Of a DNA stretch of 64,000 bases, positions 16,582 through 25,582 are shown one piece after another; positions within the stretch are counted from its first letter, which is position 1; each line of letters opens with the position of its first letter. Both the position numbers and the translations under genes were made by a program. This DNA is from Mycolicibacterium gilvum (lineage in GTDB: Bacteria; Actinomycetota; Actinomycetes; Mycobacteriales; Mycobacteriaceae): assembly GCF_900454025.1 (NCBI RefSeq), contig NZ_UGQM01000001.1, positions 1,860,001 through 1,924,000 of the forward strand, in the 5' to 3' direction. Below the pieces are notes generated by a model, which searched no databases, was not told the DNA's origin, and was given only the letters and a program-made list of their open reading frames with translations.

Positions 16582-18278
16582 CCCGGATTTTGCGTGGTAA
16601 TTGGTGTGGGTTCGGTGTGATGCCGAGTTGTGTTGTTGGGTAGTGGTTTTCGTGTGGTGGCGTAGAGGTGCTGTCCCGTGTCGCCGGGTGGGGCGGGCTT
16701 TCCTGGGGCCTGTGGGTCCTTCATCGTTGATGGGTCCGATGGGGTGGGGTGTTATCCGAAGGCGGTGCGGACGCGGTGCCAGGCGGCGGCGATCGCCGCC
16801 GCCCAGCGCCAGGTGGCATCGATGCGTAGCCGCAGTTGGCGGGCGCCGCGGGTGATACGGGCGGCCACGTGCAGGACCCGGTAGCGGAACGTGGTGATCT
16901 CGACGCGGGCCAGAGCGCGATCGCTGGCGAACCCGATGAGGCGGGTCCAGGTGACCAGGTCAGCGGCGGCCAGGACGATTTCGAGCCAGGCAGCATTGGC
17001 CCAGAAGGAGTGGCAGGGCAGGTTACGCAGCCCGGTGGCTTTGAGTTCGCGGATACGGTCCTCGACGCGGGCGTGCTGGCGGTGCCGTAGTTCCAGACCG
17101 GCGACCTGACCGGGTACGACACCCGGTGGTGTGTCGGTGATGAACGCGGTGACCCGCATGCCGTCGGCGTCGGTGAACCGCAACTGCGCGCCGGGGTGGG
17201 GGCGTTCTTTACGCAGGATCAGCCGGGTCCCTTCGGGCCAGGAGGCCAGGTTGACCAGGTCGGTGGCTTCAGCGACCCACGCGCCGTCGCGGATCCCGCC
17301 GTCGGTGTCGATCGCTGGATACCAGCAATCGCCGAGGTTGAGGGTGTCCACGGCGTCCTGGACGCGGGTATCGACGGGGTACCCGAAGGAGAACCCGGCC
17401 CCGGCGGCCCGGCACGCTGCGGCGAATTTGTGGGTGGATCCGGCGGTATCGCAGCGCACCAACACCTTCGGGGCCTCGGGGTTGTCGGGATCGTCGGGGT
17501 TGGGCCGCCACGCCGCTGGCAGCGATGCCAAAGCCTGGTGCAGGACGATGATGTGGTCGGAGGCGGTGTTGGAGCCGGCGTTACCGTTGCGCAGCAACCC
17601 GGCCAGGGCTTCGCCGCCGGCGATGTCGGGGCGGTCCAGAAACGCCAGCAGCGGGTGCAGCCCGAACGTTTTCTTCCAGGTCGGCGCAGCCCCGGCCTTG
17701 TTGTCGGAGTGATCGATCACCAGCGTGGCATCGATGTCGATATGCAGCCAGCCGCCGGTGGTGGGGGCGGCTCCGACAGCCCAGGCCGCTGCCCGCGCCG
17801 CGGCTCGGGCTGCGCGCACCCCGGGTAGATGCGCGGCATCGATCCGCTCATCGATCAGCCGCCACATGGTGGTCGTTGAGGCCTTGGCCCCCAGGACGTG
17901 CTCCCGGTCACCGCACAGCTGACCGACCGCGTCGATGCAGTCCGCGCCGTCGGCGACCGCGGCCGCCAGATCAGCGAACACCTCCCCAGGCGCATACACC
18001 CACGGGCCGCGGTAGGTGTCGGCCAACGCGGCCGTGACCTGCGCCGATAAGCCGGTCCGGTCGGCAAGCTCACGCAGCATGCCCATCCCGGCATGCGACA
18101 CAACGCCATGGCCGTCGGCGGAAACTTTCACCGGCGATGCCGCCGCGATATTCTTCACCTGCGAAGTGCCTTCCCGTCAGGGTTTTTGAACCGTAGAGAA
18201 GTCCAATTATTCCTTGCAGGACAGGCACTTTCGCTTATCTACACACCCCCACAGTCAACATTCCACGAAAAATCCGGG
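16582..18278 (-). mobile_element. IS1380-family insertion sequence, copy 3, complete
   Basis: 1697 bp with the same ends and the same transposase as copy 2. The 4-bp target duplication TTAG is seen at 16578-16581 and 18279-18282. It separates the SAF gene from whatever originally lay upstream of it. Confidence 0.97.
16752..18158 (-). CDS. IS1380-family DDE transposase
   Basis: 468 residues, identical to the protein encoded at 6265-7671 and to the visible part of the one at the window start. Intact reading frame and intact element ends. The acidic residues lie in IDIDATLVID, RCDTAGS and EDRIRELK. Confidence 0.95.
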   Translation of the reverse strand: MKNIAAASPVKVSADGHGVVSHAGMGMLRELADRTGLSAQVTAALADTYRGPWVYAPGEVFADLAAAVADGADCIDAVGQLCGDREHVLGAKASTTTMWRLIDERIDAAHLPGVRAARAAARAAAWAVGAAPTTGGWLHIDIDATLVIDHSDNKAGAAPTWKKTFGLHPLLAFLDRPDIAGGEALAGLLRNGNAGSNTASDHIIVLHQALASLPAAWRPNPDDPDNPEAPKVLVRCDTAGSTHKFAAACRAAGAGFSFGYPVDTRVQDAVDTLNLGDCWYPAIDTDGGIRDGAWVAEATDLVNLASWPEGTRLILRKERPHPGAQLRFTDADGMRVTAFITDTPPGVVPGQVAGLELRHRQHARVEDRIRELKATGLRNLPCHSFWANAAWLEIVLAAADLVTWTRLIGFASDRALARVEITTFRYRVLHVAARITRGARQLRLRIDATWRWAAAIAAAWHRVRTAFG

Positions 18279-18341
18279 TTAGAGGGGCTTTCGATGGAGT
18301 GACCGGCAATTGCAGGAACAGGGTCGGTCAAGTCCAGGGAC

Positions 18342-19737
18342 GTGGTGTATGACGTCGTCGTGTGATTCTTCGAGGTAGTTGGGTCAGGCGGGCAGTGCCG
18401 CGGGGGTGGCCTCCTGTTCGGTTGGGGTGTCGTTGACTGTGCGTGATTTGCTCAGGACGTCGAGGCCGAGGTAGCGCCGGGACTCGGCCCATTCGTCGTG
18501 TTGTTCGGCCAGCACGGCTCCGACGAGACGGATCAGGGCCGCGCGGTCGGGGAAGATGCCCACGACGTCGGTGCGCCGGCGGATCTCCTTGTTGAGTCGT
18601 TCCTGGGGATTGTTGCTCCAGATCTGGCGCCAGATCTGCTTGGGGAACGCGGTGAACGCCAGCAGATCCGGCCGTGCCGCTTCGAGGTGATCGGCGACAT
18701 TGGGCAGCTTGTCGGACAATGCGTCGATGATCCGATCATATTGAGCGGCAACGGATTCAGCGTCAGGTTGGTCGAACACAGAGTGCAGCAGGGTGCGCAC
18801 CCAGGGCCACGAACTCTTGGGAGTGACGGACATCAGGTTGGTCGTGTAGTGGGTTCTGCAGCGCTGCCACGCCGCTCCGGGCAGGGTGGCCCCGATGGCG
18901 GCGACAAGCCCGGCGTGGGCGTCGCTGGTGACCAGTTTGACCCCGGACAGGCCGCGGGCGGTCAGAGCCCGCCAGAACGTTAGCCAGCCTGCGCCGTCCT
19001 CGGCGGTCGTGACATCGATTCCCAGGATCTCGCGGTAGCCCTCGGCGTTGACCCCGACGGCGATCAGGGCGTGCACGTTGACCACCCGGCCGGCTTCACG
19101 CACCTTGAGCACCAGAGCGTCCGCAGCGACGAACGTATACGGGCCGGCATCGAGCGGCCGGGTCCGGAACGCCTCCACGGCGGCGTCGAGTTCCTTGGCC
19201 ATCACCGACACCTGCGACTTCGACAACGACGTGATGCCCAGGGTCTCGACCAGCTTGTCCATCCGCCGCGTCGAGACACCAAGCAGGTAACACGTCGCCA
19301 CCACCGTGGTCAGGGCCCGCTCGGCGCGTTTACGGCGCTCCAGCAGCCAGTCCGGGAAGTAGGATCCTTGCCGCAGCTTCGGGATCGCAAGATCCAAAGT
19401 CCCTGCACGGGTGTCGAATTGACGGTGTCGGTAGCCGTTGCGGGAATTGGTGCGCTCAGCCGAGCGTTCGCCGTAGCCGGCACCGCATAGGGCGTCGGCT
19501 TCGGCGCCCATCAGGGTGTGGATGAACGTGGCCAGCAGCTCGCGCAGCACGTCGGGATGGGCAGTGGTGAGTCGTTCGGCCAGCACAGTGGGCAGATCGA
19601 TATTGTGGGCAGTGGTCATCGCGTCGATTCCTTTGCTCGAGTGACTTTGGACGGTCTCTCGAAGAATCACGCGATGACCTTCAATCACTCGGCTACGACA
19701 CGCCGGTACCGCTGATCAGGTCCGACTCGTACACCAC
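18342..19737 (-). mobile_element. IS256-family (IS1081-like) insertion sequence
   Basis: Boundaries are approximate. The left end reads GTGGTGTATGAC and the right end, reversed, GTGGTGTACGAG. Further in, both ends carry TGATTCTTCGAG as a second inverted match (18361-18376 and 19659-19672). I found no direct repeat at these boundaries, so either the ends are slightly misplaced or the flanks have been rearranged. It lies 60 bp from IS1380 copy 3. Confidence 0.75.
18384..19619 (-). CDS. IS256-family transposase, IS1081-like
   Basis: 411 residues from the ATG at 19619 (MTTAHNIDLPTVLAERL), close to the 415 of the IS1081 transposase; the open frame extends 23 codons further upstream without family resemblance. 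The mutator-type features are FVAADALVLKVREAGRVV (first Asp), KLVTSDAHAGL (second Asp) and the IWSNNPQERLNKEIRRR segment with the final Glu. It is intact. A decayed relative lies at 1379-1656 on the other strand. Confidence 0.93.
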   Translation of the reverse strand: MTTAHNIDLPTVLAERLTTAHPDVLRELLATFIHTLMGAEADALCGAGYGERSAERTNSRNGYRHRQFDTRAGTLDLAIPKLRQGSYFPDWLLERRKRAERALTTVVATCYLLGVSTRRMDKLVETLGITSLSKSQVSVMAKELDAAVEAFRTRPLDAGPYTFVAADALVLKVREAGRVVNVHALIAVGVNAEGYREILGIDVTTAEDGAGWLTFWRALTARGLSGVKLVTSDAHAGLVAAIGATLPGAAWQRCRTHYTTNLMSVTPKSSWPWVRTLLHSVFDQPDAESVAAQYDRIIDALSDKLPNVADHLEAARPDLLAFTAFPKQIWRQIWSNNPQERLNKEIRRRTDVVGIFPDRAALIRLVGAVLAEQHDEWAESRRYLGLDVLSKSRTVNDTPTEQEATPAALPA

Positions 19738-19818
19738 CTTGATGGACGCAACCCAGGCACCGAGTCCACCCCGGCGTTACCGTCGCAGTAAGGGGACCAG
19801 GGTCACGGGGGGACTTTC

Positions 19819-20097
19819 ATGAGGCGTCAGATCAATCTCCGCGCAGCCCTCGTCGGGATCGCGACTGCCGTGATGACTGTGGTCGTCCTCGGCGTCCTCC
19901 TGTACACACTGCTGGAAAACCATAAGAAGGCGATGGCTGACGAGTGTGTTCACGACGTCACCGGAGGCCTGCCCGGCATGGACCTGTCCGAAGACGAGAT
20001 AACGAGCCTGTTGATCCAGTGCCTACAAGATCCCGAAGTCGCTTCCGATGCCATGTTCGCGAAGTACCTCGACCGAGTCGTCGACGCCGCGAAATAG
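19819..20097 (+). CDS. Small single-span membrane protein, unknown
   Basis: 92 residues. A basic N-terminus (MRRQINLR) is followed by one membrane helix (AALVGIATAVMTVVVLGVLLYTLL without a break, about 9-32), then an acidic outside domain (HDVTGGLPGMDLSEDEITSLL) with two cysteines. ATG with a GGGGGGAC ribosome-binding site nine bases upstream. A strong terminator follows the stop codon. No family recognised. Confidence 0.6.
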   Translation: MRRQINLRAALVGIATAVMTVVVLGVLLYTLLENHKKAMADECVHDVTGGLPGMDLSEDEITSLLIQCLQDPEVASDAMFAKYLDRVVDAAK

Positions 20098-20099
20098 AA

Positions 20100-20134
20100 G
20101 AAGCCCCGCCCGGATCACCCGGAACGGGGACTTC
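20100..20134 (+). terminator. Hairpin terminator
   Basis: GAAGCCCCG at 20100-20108 pairs with CGGGGACTTC at 20125-20134 with one bulged A, closing a 16-base loop that contains a further CCGG pair. It starts 3 bp after the stop codon of the small membrane protein. Confidence 0.75.
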
Positions 20135-20425
20135 CTACGTTCAGGGTCAGCAGAGGTCTTTGTCTGCCGCGAGAACCACGAGCTTAGACCGGCCGGTTTA
20201 GTAACTCCGTCCGCCGGTCTCTCGTGGATCGGGGTACCAACCAGCGGGGCAGAGCTTGCAGTTCGGTGGGGGAAGAGTTGATAGTGTTGACCGCGTCAAA
20301 CACCCTTAAAGCGTTTCCGCAGGTCGTTTCGTGTCGCTTGGTGTCTCCACCATGGTGGGCGTGGGCGTCTTTCGAATCCCCTTGGCTCCACCCACGGAAC
20401 GACGCAGCATCTACCGAAAGTCATC
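20135..20425. other. Gene-free stretch before DUF3297
   Basis: About 290 bp with no convincing ORF on either strand, no tRNA-like cloverleaf that I could recognise and no strong dyad. Presumably the promoter and leader of the DUF3297 gene. Confidence 0.45.
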
Positions 20426-20683
20426 ATGTCCGAGGACCAGATCACCGACGTTCCACCGAATCACCTCTCGATTGACCCTAACAGCCCGTTCTACAGCGAA
20501 GAGGCGCTCCTGCGCGACGTCGGCATTCGCTTCAACGGTGCCGAGAAGACCAATGTCGTCGAATACGACGTGGCCGAGGGCTGGGTGCGCGTCGAGGTGC
20601 CGACCGCCAAGGACCGTCGCGGGAATCCCATGGTGGTCAAGGTCAACGGCACCGTGGAACCCTACTTTCGCCAGTCGAAATAG
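20426..20683 (+). CDS. DUF3297 family protein
   Basis: 85 residues. The family signature is clear: DHLS-like start (PPNHLSIDPNSPFYSEE), GIRFNGAEKTNVVEYDV, EGWVRVEVPTAKDRRGNPM and VKVNGTVEPYF. It is a short soluble protein found in many proteobacteria and actinobacteria with no known biochemical role. Complete at the usual length. Confidence 0.88.
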   Translation: MSEDQITDVPPNHLSIDPNSPFYSEEALLRDVGIRFNGAEKTNVVEYDVAEGWVRVEVPTAKDRRGNPMVVKVNGTVEPYFRQSK

Positions 20684-20775
20684 CGTTGCACCGACGGTTC
20701 AAATCGACTGTGAAACAGTGGAATTGACTCCATAGGCGTTGAGGGGCCACCGCCGACGGGGTAATTTCGCCGTTG

Positions 20776-21471
20776 ATGATGACGATCGCGGTGGTCCTGG
20801 CCGTATCCGGCGCACTGATCGCGGGTGCCGCCTGGGGGATCTACGGAACCCTTCCGGAAGGTCTGGAAGGCTTCATCGTCGCGTTGGCCGGCGGCGCATT
20901 GATCTTCTCCGTGGTCCTTGAGTTGGTCGAACCCGCGGTGCGTGACCTGCATCTTCTGTTGGTGGCGCTGGTGGTGTTGACCGGCGCGATGGTGTTCGCC
21001 GGGCTCGACCGCCTCGTGAAGGCCAGGGCGCGCAACAGCGGGGGAGCGGGACTGCTCGTCGCCATCACTTTGGATGGGGTCCCGGAGAACCTGGCGCTGG
21101 GGGTTGCGCTCATCGGCGCCGGCCCGCTGCACGTCGCCGCGTTGTCCGGATCGATCTTCCTGTCCAACCTGCCGGAGGCGGCCGGCGGCGCGAAGGAGAT
21201 GTCGGAAGGTGGCCGTTCGAACGGCAAAGTGTTCGCCCTCTGGGGTGCCACGGCTGTCCTCCTCTCCGTCGCCGCCCTTGCGGGCAATTTCCTGCTGGCT
21301 GGAGCGCCGGCAGCGCTTCTTGCCGCGATCAAGTGTTTTGCCGGAGGGGCCGTGGTCTCGTCGCTGGCGACGGAGGTGTTTCCCCAGGCGTTCGCCAAGG
21401 ACTCCTATCAGGCGGGTATTGCCACAGCGCTCGGTCTGGTTCTGGCGGTGTCGCTGGACCACCTCGCGTGA
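20776..21471 (+). CDS. ZIP-like divalent metal transporter
   Basis: About 231 residues with eight hydrophobic segments. The ZIP metal-site helices are recognisable as TLDGVPENLALGVAL (TM4) and LSNLPEAAGGAKEM (TM5), with Asp/Asn in place of the usual His-Asn and His. LATEVFPQAFAKD resembles the later helix. It is predicted to move Zn, Fe or Mn across the inner membrane. The altered ligands make the substrate uncertain. The first codon may be TTG 20773, ATG 20776 or ATG 20779. Confidence 0.8.
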   Translation: MMTIAVVLAVSGALIAGAAWGIYGTLPEGLEGFIVALAGGALIFSVVLELVEPAVRDLHLLLVALVVLTGAMVFAGLDRLVKARARNSGGAGLLVAITLDGVPENLALGVALIGAGPLHVAALSGSIFLSNLPEAAGGAKEMSEGGRSNGKVFALWGATAVLLSVAALAGNFLLAGAPAALLAAIKCFAGGAVVSSLATEVFPQAFAKDSYQAGIATALGLVLAVSLDHLA

Positions 21472-21536
21472 CGACGCTGAGCGAATGCTCAGCATTACGC
21501 TGACGTAGCCGTCATCTCCGGTGTAACTTCCGCTGC

Positions 21537-22652
21537 ATGCCCTTGGAGCTGGCCTCGTTCTTCCGGACGACTCTGCCGCTCGACCTCAAAGGGCTCGAGG
21601 CCGCCGACGATGGTCGCTACCACTCGCTCTGGATGCCCGATCACCTCGTGAGCTTCTGGCCGGATTCGATTTGGACACCTGAGTTCACCGACCTCGCCGA
21701 GGTCTCGCCGTCGCCCCACCGGTACCTCGATACGCTCGCACTCGCCGGTGCCGTCGCGGTGCGCACCACGCGCACCCGGCTGGCCACAAGTGTGCTGGAC
21801 ACCGTCCGCCGCCACCCGGTGATGCTGGCCTAGTCAGCGCTGACCCTGAGCCATCTGTCCGACGGTCGGTTCATCCTCGGGCTCGGCGCCGGCGAGCGAG
21901 AAAACCTGGCGCCCTACGGCTTCGACCCTCGCGGCACGGTGAGCAGGTTCGCCGAGGCGCTGCAGCTGATCAGGCTCCTCTGGAATGCGGACGGCCCGAT
22001 CGACTTCGCGGGCAGGTACTTCACGCTGGAGCACGCGCGGCTCGACGCCGAGGCGCACCGCAGCGGTCCGCCGCCGATCTGGATCGGCGCCAACGGCCCG
22101 CGCATGTTGCACCTCGTCGGTGAGTACGGTGACGGTTGGTGGCCGACCGGCAGCGCCGGACCCGAGACCTATGCCCGCCAGCTGGCCCGTATCCGGGAGG
22201 CGGCGGAGCGGGCCGGACGCGACCCCCAGGCGATCACGCCGGCCAAGATGGTCGTCTGCTTGATCGGCGAGCCCGACGAACTTCGCGAGATCCTGCAACG
22301 CCCACTGGTGAAGTCACTGGTGCTGCAACTGACGGCCGACGCGCTGGCCGCCACGGGCCACCGCCATCCGATGGGGGAGCACTGGCGCGGCATTCAGGAC
22401 ATCGACCCGCGTGCGCTGACCCGCGACCGGCTGCTGCGGCTGTTCGAACAGGTCGACCCGGCCGCGATCCTGTCGGTCGTCCCGCACGGCACACCGGCGC
22501 AGGTGGCTGAGCAGGTTGCCGAGTTCGGCGAGGCGGGCGCCCGGGTCGTGTCGGTGCTCGATTACAGCGGAATGGCCGGGCAGGCCTACGCCGCAGCGTC
22601 GGCACGCAAGGTCCGCGAGGTCGAGACGCGGTTGACAGGAAGTGGGGCATGA
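21537..22652 (+). pseudogene. LLM-class F420-type oxidoreductase interrupted by one amber codon
   Basis: 21537-21833 and 21834-22652 are in the same frame and read as one luciferase-like monooxygenase of about 371 residues, broken only by TAG at 21831-21833. The junction reads RRHPVMLA, stop, SALTLSHLSDGRFILGLGAGE. Family members have Gln at this place, and CAG to TAG is one substitution. The rest is intact: LWMPDHLVSFWP at the N-terminus, PPIWIGANGPRMLHLVGEYGDG in the flavin-binding half. An internal start could give only the C-terminal 237 residues. The 3' end overlaps the sulfotransferase ATG as ATGA, so the stop may also reduce translation of the operon behind it. Suppression or a sequencing error are alternatives. 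Confidence 0.85.
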
Positions 22653-23830
22653 CAATTCTGGACAGCGACGTCCTGATCGCCGACGCGAAGGAGTCGACCG
22701 GACTCACCGACTTCGGTGACGACACCCTGCCCGAACGTGTGGCCCTCGTCGTCGAGCGGCTGAACAGCGCCGACCTTGACGAAACAGGTTCGCGTGCAGC
22801 AGCTCTCACGATCAACGGACTTCTGACCAGCCGCCTGCACTTCATGGCCGACCGCGTACGGATGCCCCTTGCGGCAGAACGGATCACGGCACCGCTGTTC
22901 GCCACCGGTGAGCCGCGGTCGGGCACGACGTTGCTGCACGCGCTGCTCGCCGAGGACGAGACCTCGCGGGCGCTGCGGTTCTGGGAGGTGATGTACCCGT
23001 CGCCGCCACCCGGCCCGGCCGTTGGGGCGAGCGAAGCGACGGGGGAACACAGCGCCGACGATCCACGCCGCGCGCAGGCCGATGCCGACTGGCGCGAGAT
23101 TCTCGACCGCATCCCGCCGTGGATCGTCAGCCACCCTTACAACGATCTGCTCGGCGACGGTCTGCCCGAGTGTGAACGCACGTGGGCCTTCGACTTCCGC
23201 GCGACGAACCCGAGCGCGTGGTGGCGGGTTCCCGTAACGATCCAGAACTTCGCGCAGGACCATCACGCGCAGTACGCCCTGCACCACATGATGCTGCAAC
23301 ACATTCAGTACGCCCGCCCGCCGAAACGGTGGGTGCTCAAGGGATTTCACGGGCGACGTCTGGGGGCGCTGTTCGATACCTATCCCGACGCCCGCATCGT
23401 CTGGGTGCATCGCGACCCCGTGCAGGTGCTGGCATCGCAGATCGTGGCCTTCGGGCAGATCAACGAGAGCCTCGCGGGGGCGTTGGACTGGACGCAGTAC
23501 GCCAAGGCCACGATCGAGGGGTCACGGGCCAACTTTCACGCCTACCTCATCGACCCGTTCGTCGACGATCCCCGTATCCATCACGTTCGCTACCGCGACT
23601 TCGTCGTCGACCCGGTGGCCACGATCGGCGGCTTCTACGATTTCGCCGAGGTGCCGTTCACCGCACACGCGGAGCAGGCGATGCGCGACTACCTCGCCAC
23701 CAACCGCAGCGACCGGTACGGGAAATTCACCTATTCCACCGACGTCCTGCCCGTACCGGTGCAGCAGCTGCACGACGAATTCGCCCCCTACCGTGAACGG
23801 TTCGGCATCGACATCGAGACGAGGCGTTGA
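22649..23830 (+). CDS. Sulfotransferase family protein (module 1)
   Basis: 393 residues. The 5'-phosphosulfate loop is GEPRSGTTLLHALLAED (about residues 90-106), and the 3'-phosphate motif is VWVHRDPVQVLAS with RDP Arg and Ser. It is predicted to transfer sulfate from PAPS to a lipid or small-molecule hydroxyl, as do the many mycobacterial Stf-like proteins (for example Rv3529c). Overlaps the broken monooxygenase gene by 4 bp and the DUF1214 gene by 1 bp, hence one operon. The acceptor is unknown. Confidence 0.87.
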   Translation: MTILDSDVLIADAKESTGLTDFGDDTLPERVALVVERLNSADLDETGSRAAALTINGLLTSRLHFMADRVRMPLAAERITAPLFATGEPRSGTTLLHALLAEDETSRALRFWEVMYPSPPPGPAVGASEATGEHSADDPRRAQADADWREILDRIPPWIVSHPYNDLLGDGLPECERTWAFDFRATNPSAWWRVPVTIQNFAQDHHAQYALHHMMLQHIQYARPPKRWVLKGFHGRRLGALFDTYPDARIVWVHRDPVQVLASQIVAFGQINESLAGALDWTQYAKATIEGSRANFHAYLIDPFVDDPRIHHVRYRDFVVDPVATIGGFYDFAEVPFTAHAEQAMRDYLATNRSDRYGKFTYSTDVLPVPVQQLHDEFAPYRERFGIDIETRR

Positions 23831-25074
23831 TGGCCTTCGGTGACACCGACGACGACGCGCAGCTGCGCGCGGCGTGGCACGAGTTCTGCGACCGGCTCAA
23901 GACGGCCGGAGATCTCGCGTTCAAAGACACCTCGCCGCCCAATGCCCTGCAGCGGGCGGACGCATTCCGCTACCTGACACAGAACCTCGGCCAGGCCTAC
24001 GATCTCGCGCTGGAGACGAAGAACACCCGCTATCCGATGATCCACCCGTTCTGCGGACCGACCCGGAAACTGGGCGGTGACAACGCCGATTTCGTCTATC
24101 TGCAGGCGTGGATCGACGGCGCGTCGACCTACCGCATCGCCGGTGACCGGGGCACGGCGCGCTTCCTGAACTTCACCGTCCAGGGCCCGCGCCCCGAAAA
24201 GGACGTGTACTACGGCGCCGATCACCCGAACCTGCACGAACCCTTCGGCGACACCCCGGAGGCGAACATCACCGGTGATGACCTGGTCACCGAACCCGAC
24301 GGCAGCTTCGAACTGTACGTCGGAGGTCCGCGGCGGGAGAGCAATTGGCTCCCCACCACCCCTGGCTCGCGAAAGCTGTTCATGCGGCAGGGTTTCGACT
24401 CCTGGACGGAGCGCTCGGCGCAGTTCAGCATCGAACGCATCGACATGGACGAGCCGCGCCCTGCGCCGACCCCGCAGGATCTCATCGCGTCGATGCGGTG
24501 GGCCGGTGACTTCCTCACCGGGGTGATGACGGACTGGCCTGACCGCGAACTGCAGATCGGCTCTCTGTTCGGCGAGCCGGAGCCGAATGTGTTTCCGGGC
24601 GCCCGTTTCGCCGGCACCGCGGAGCAGCGGGATGCGCGTCGCGGCAGGCTCATCGTGACGATGCCGTGGCACCTGGAACCGGACGAAGCGCTGATCTTCG
24701 AGTTCGCCGATGACGGGGAGTTCTGGATGCTGACCAACATGGGCGCGTTCTGGAACAGCATGGACTACCTGTACCGACCGGTCAGCCACACACCGAGTCG
24801 ATCAGCCATCGATGCCGACGGCCGCGTGCGAATGGTGATGTCGCACAACGACCCCGGCGTGCACAACTGGATCGACACGCAACAGTTCAGCGAGGGCTAC
24901 CTCACGATGCGTGTCATCGGGAGCCGTCAGCTGCCCGAGGTCAGCACCAGGGTCGTCGCTGCGGCCGAGTTGGACACCGTCCTGCCGCCGGACACCCGAC
25001 GCGTCACGCCCGAGGAGCGCGTGGTGCACCTGCACGAACGTTTCGACGCCATCCGCCGCAGATACAGGATCTGA
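23830..25074 (+). CDS. DUF1214 domain protein (module 1)
   Basis: 414 residues. DUF1214 features include the N-terminal AFRYLTQNLGQAYDLALE, the GGDNADFVYLQAWIDG segment, TYRIAGDRGTARFLNFTV and the C-terminal WMLTNMGAFWNSMDYLYRP and NPDG-like SHNDPGVHNWIDT. No enzymatic activity is established for the family. ATG 23830 overlaps the sulfotransferase stop (TGATG); TTG 23827 is an alternative. A second DUF1214 gene lies at 41122, again near a sulfotransferase. Confidence 0.85.
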   Translation: MAFGDTDDDAQLRAAWHEFCDRLKTAGDLAFKDTSPPNALQRADAFRYLTQNLGQAYDLALETKNTRYPMIHPFCGPTRKLGGDNADFVYLQAWIDGASTYRIAGDRGTARFLNFTVQGPRPEKDVYYGADHPNLHEPFGDTPEANITGDDLVTEPDGSFELYVGGPRRESNWLPTTPGSRKLFMRQGFDSWTERSAQFSIERIDMDEPRPAPTPQDLIASMRWAGDFLTGVMTDWPDRELQIGSLFGEPEPNVFPGARFAGTAEQRDARRGRLIVTMPWHLEPDEALIFEFADDGEFWMLTNMGAFWNSMDYLYRPVSHTPSRSAIDADGRVRMVMSHNDPGVHNWIDTQQFSEGYLTMRVIGSRQLPEVSTRVVAAAELDTVLPPDTRRVTPEERVVHLHERFDAIRRRYRI

Positions 25075-25075
25075 T

Positions 25076-25582
25076 ATGGACCCCACCCTCCAGGCGCTCG
25101 CCGCGTCGGCCTTCGACAACGTCTACCACGTGGGTCACGTTGTCCCCGAACTGGTCTCGGCCATGGAGTCGCTTGCCGACGCCATGCAGATCACGTGGGC
25201 GCCGCCGTTCGAGATGCGCAGTGGCTTCGTCCGTCCCGACGGATCGGCTGACGACCAGATCGTGCGCCTGGCGTTCTCCATGTCCGGTCCGCCGTACCTG
25301 GAGCTGATCGAGGTCGTCCCTGCCGCCGACTCGATCTTCGCCGAACCGACGCTCGGGGGCATGCACCACGTCGGCTACTACGCACAGCGCTGGCGCGACG
25401 ATGCTGCGCGGTTACAGGACGAGGGCTGGGAGTTGGAACGGACGGGTGCGGGCGTGGCGTTCCTGCGCGATCCACGCAGTGGACTGCGCGTCGAGGTGGT
25501 GAGTGTCAAGGGCCGCGATTTTCTCGCCCGGGTGCTCAGCGGAGAGATGGCGTCGGCCTACCCGTTGTCGGAGCGTCCGTGA
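25076..25582 (+). CDS. VOC (glyoxalase/bleomycin-resistance fold) family protein
   Basis: 168 residues, starting 1 bp after the DUF1214 stop. The fold is suggested by FDNVYHVGHVVPELVSAM at the N-terminus (first beta-alpha-beta, with His at the metal position), LELIEVVPA, GGMHHVGYYAQ (second module, His) and LRVEVVSVKG at the end (Glu). One module pair, metal-dependent lyase, isomerase or dioxygenase. Substrate unknown; coupled by GTGA to the esterase. Confidence 0.78.
   Translation: MDPTLQALAASAFDNVYHVGHVVPELVSAMESLADAMQITWAPPFEMRSGFVRPDGSADDQIVRLAFSMSGPPYLELIEVVPAADSIFAEPTLGGMHHVGYYAQRWRDDAARLQDEGWELERTGAGVAFLRDPRSGLRVEVVSVKGRDFLARVLSGEMASAYPLSERP

Noticed and set aside
6095..18278. IS1380 copies 2 and 3 in the same orientation flank about 8.8 kb, as in a composite transposon
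   Set aside because: Each copy has its own, different target duplication (TGAG and TTAG), so they inserted independently.
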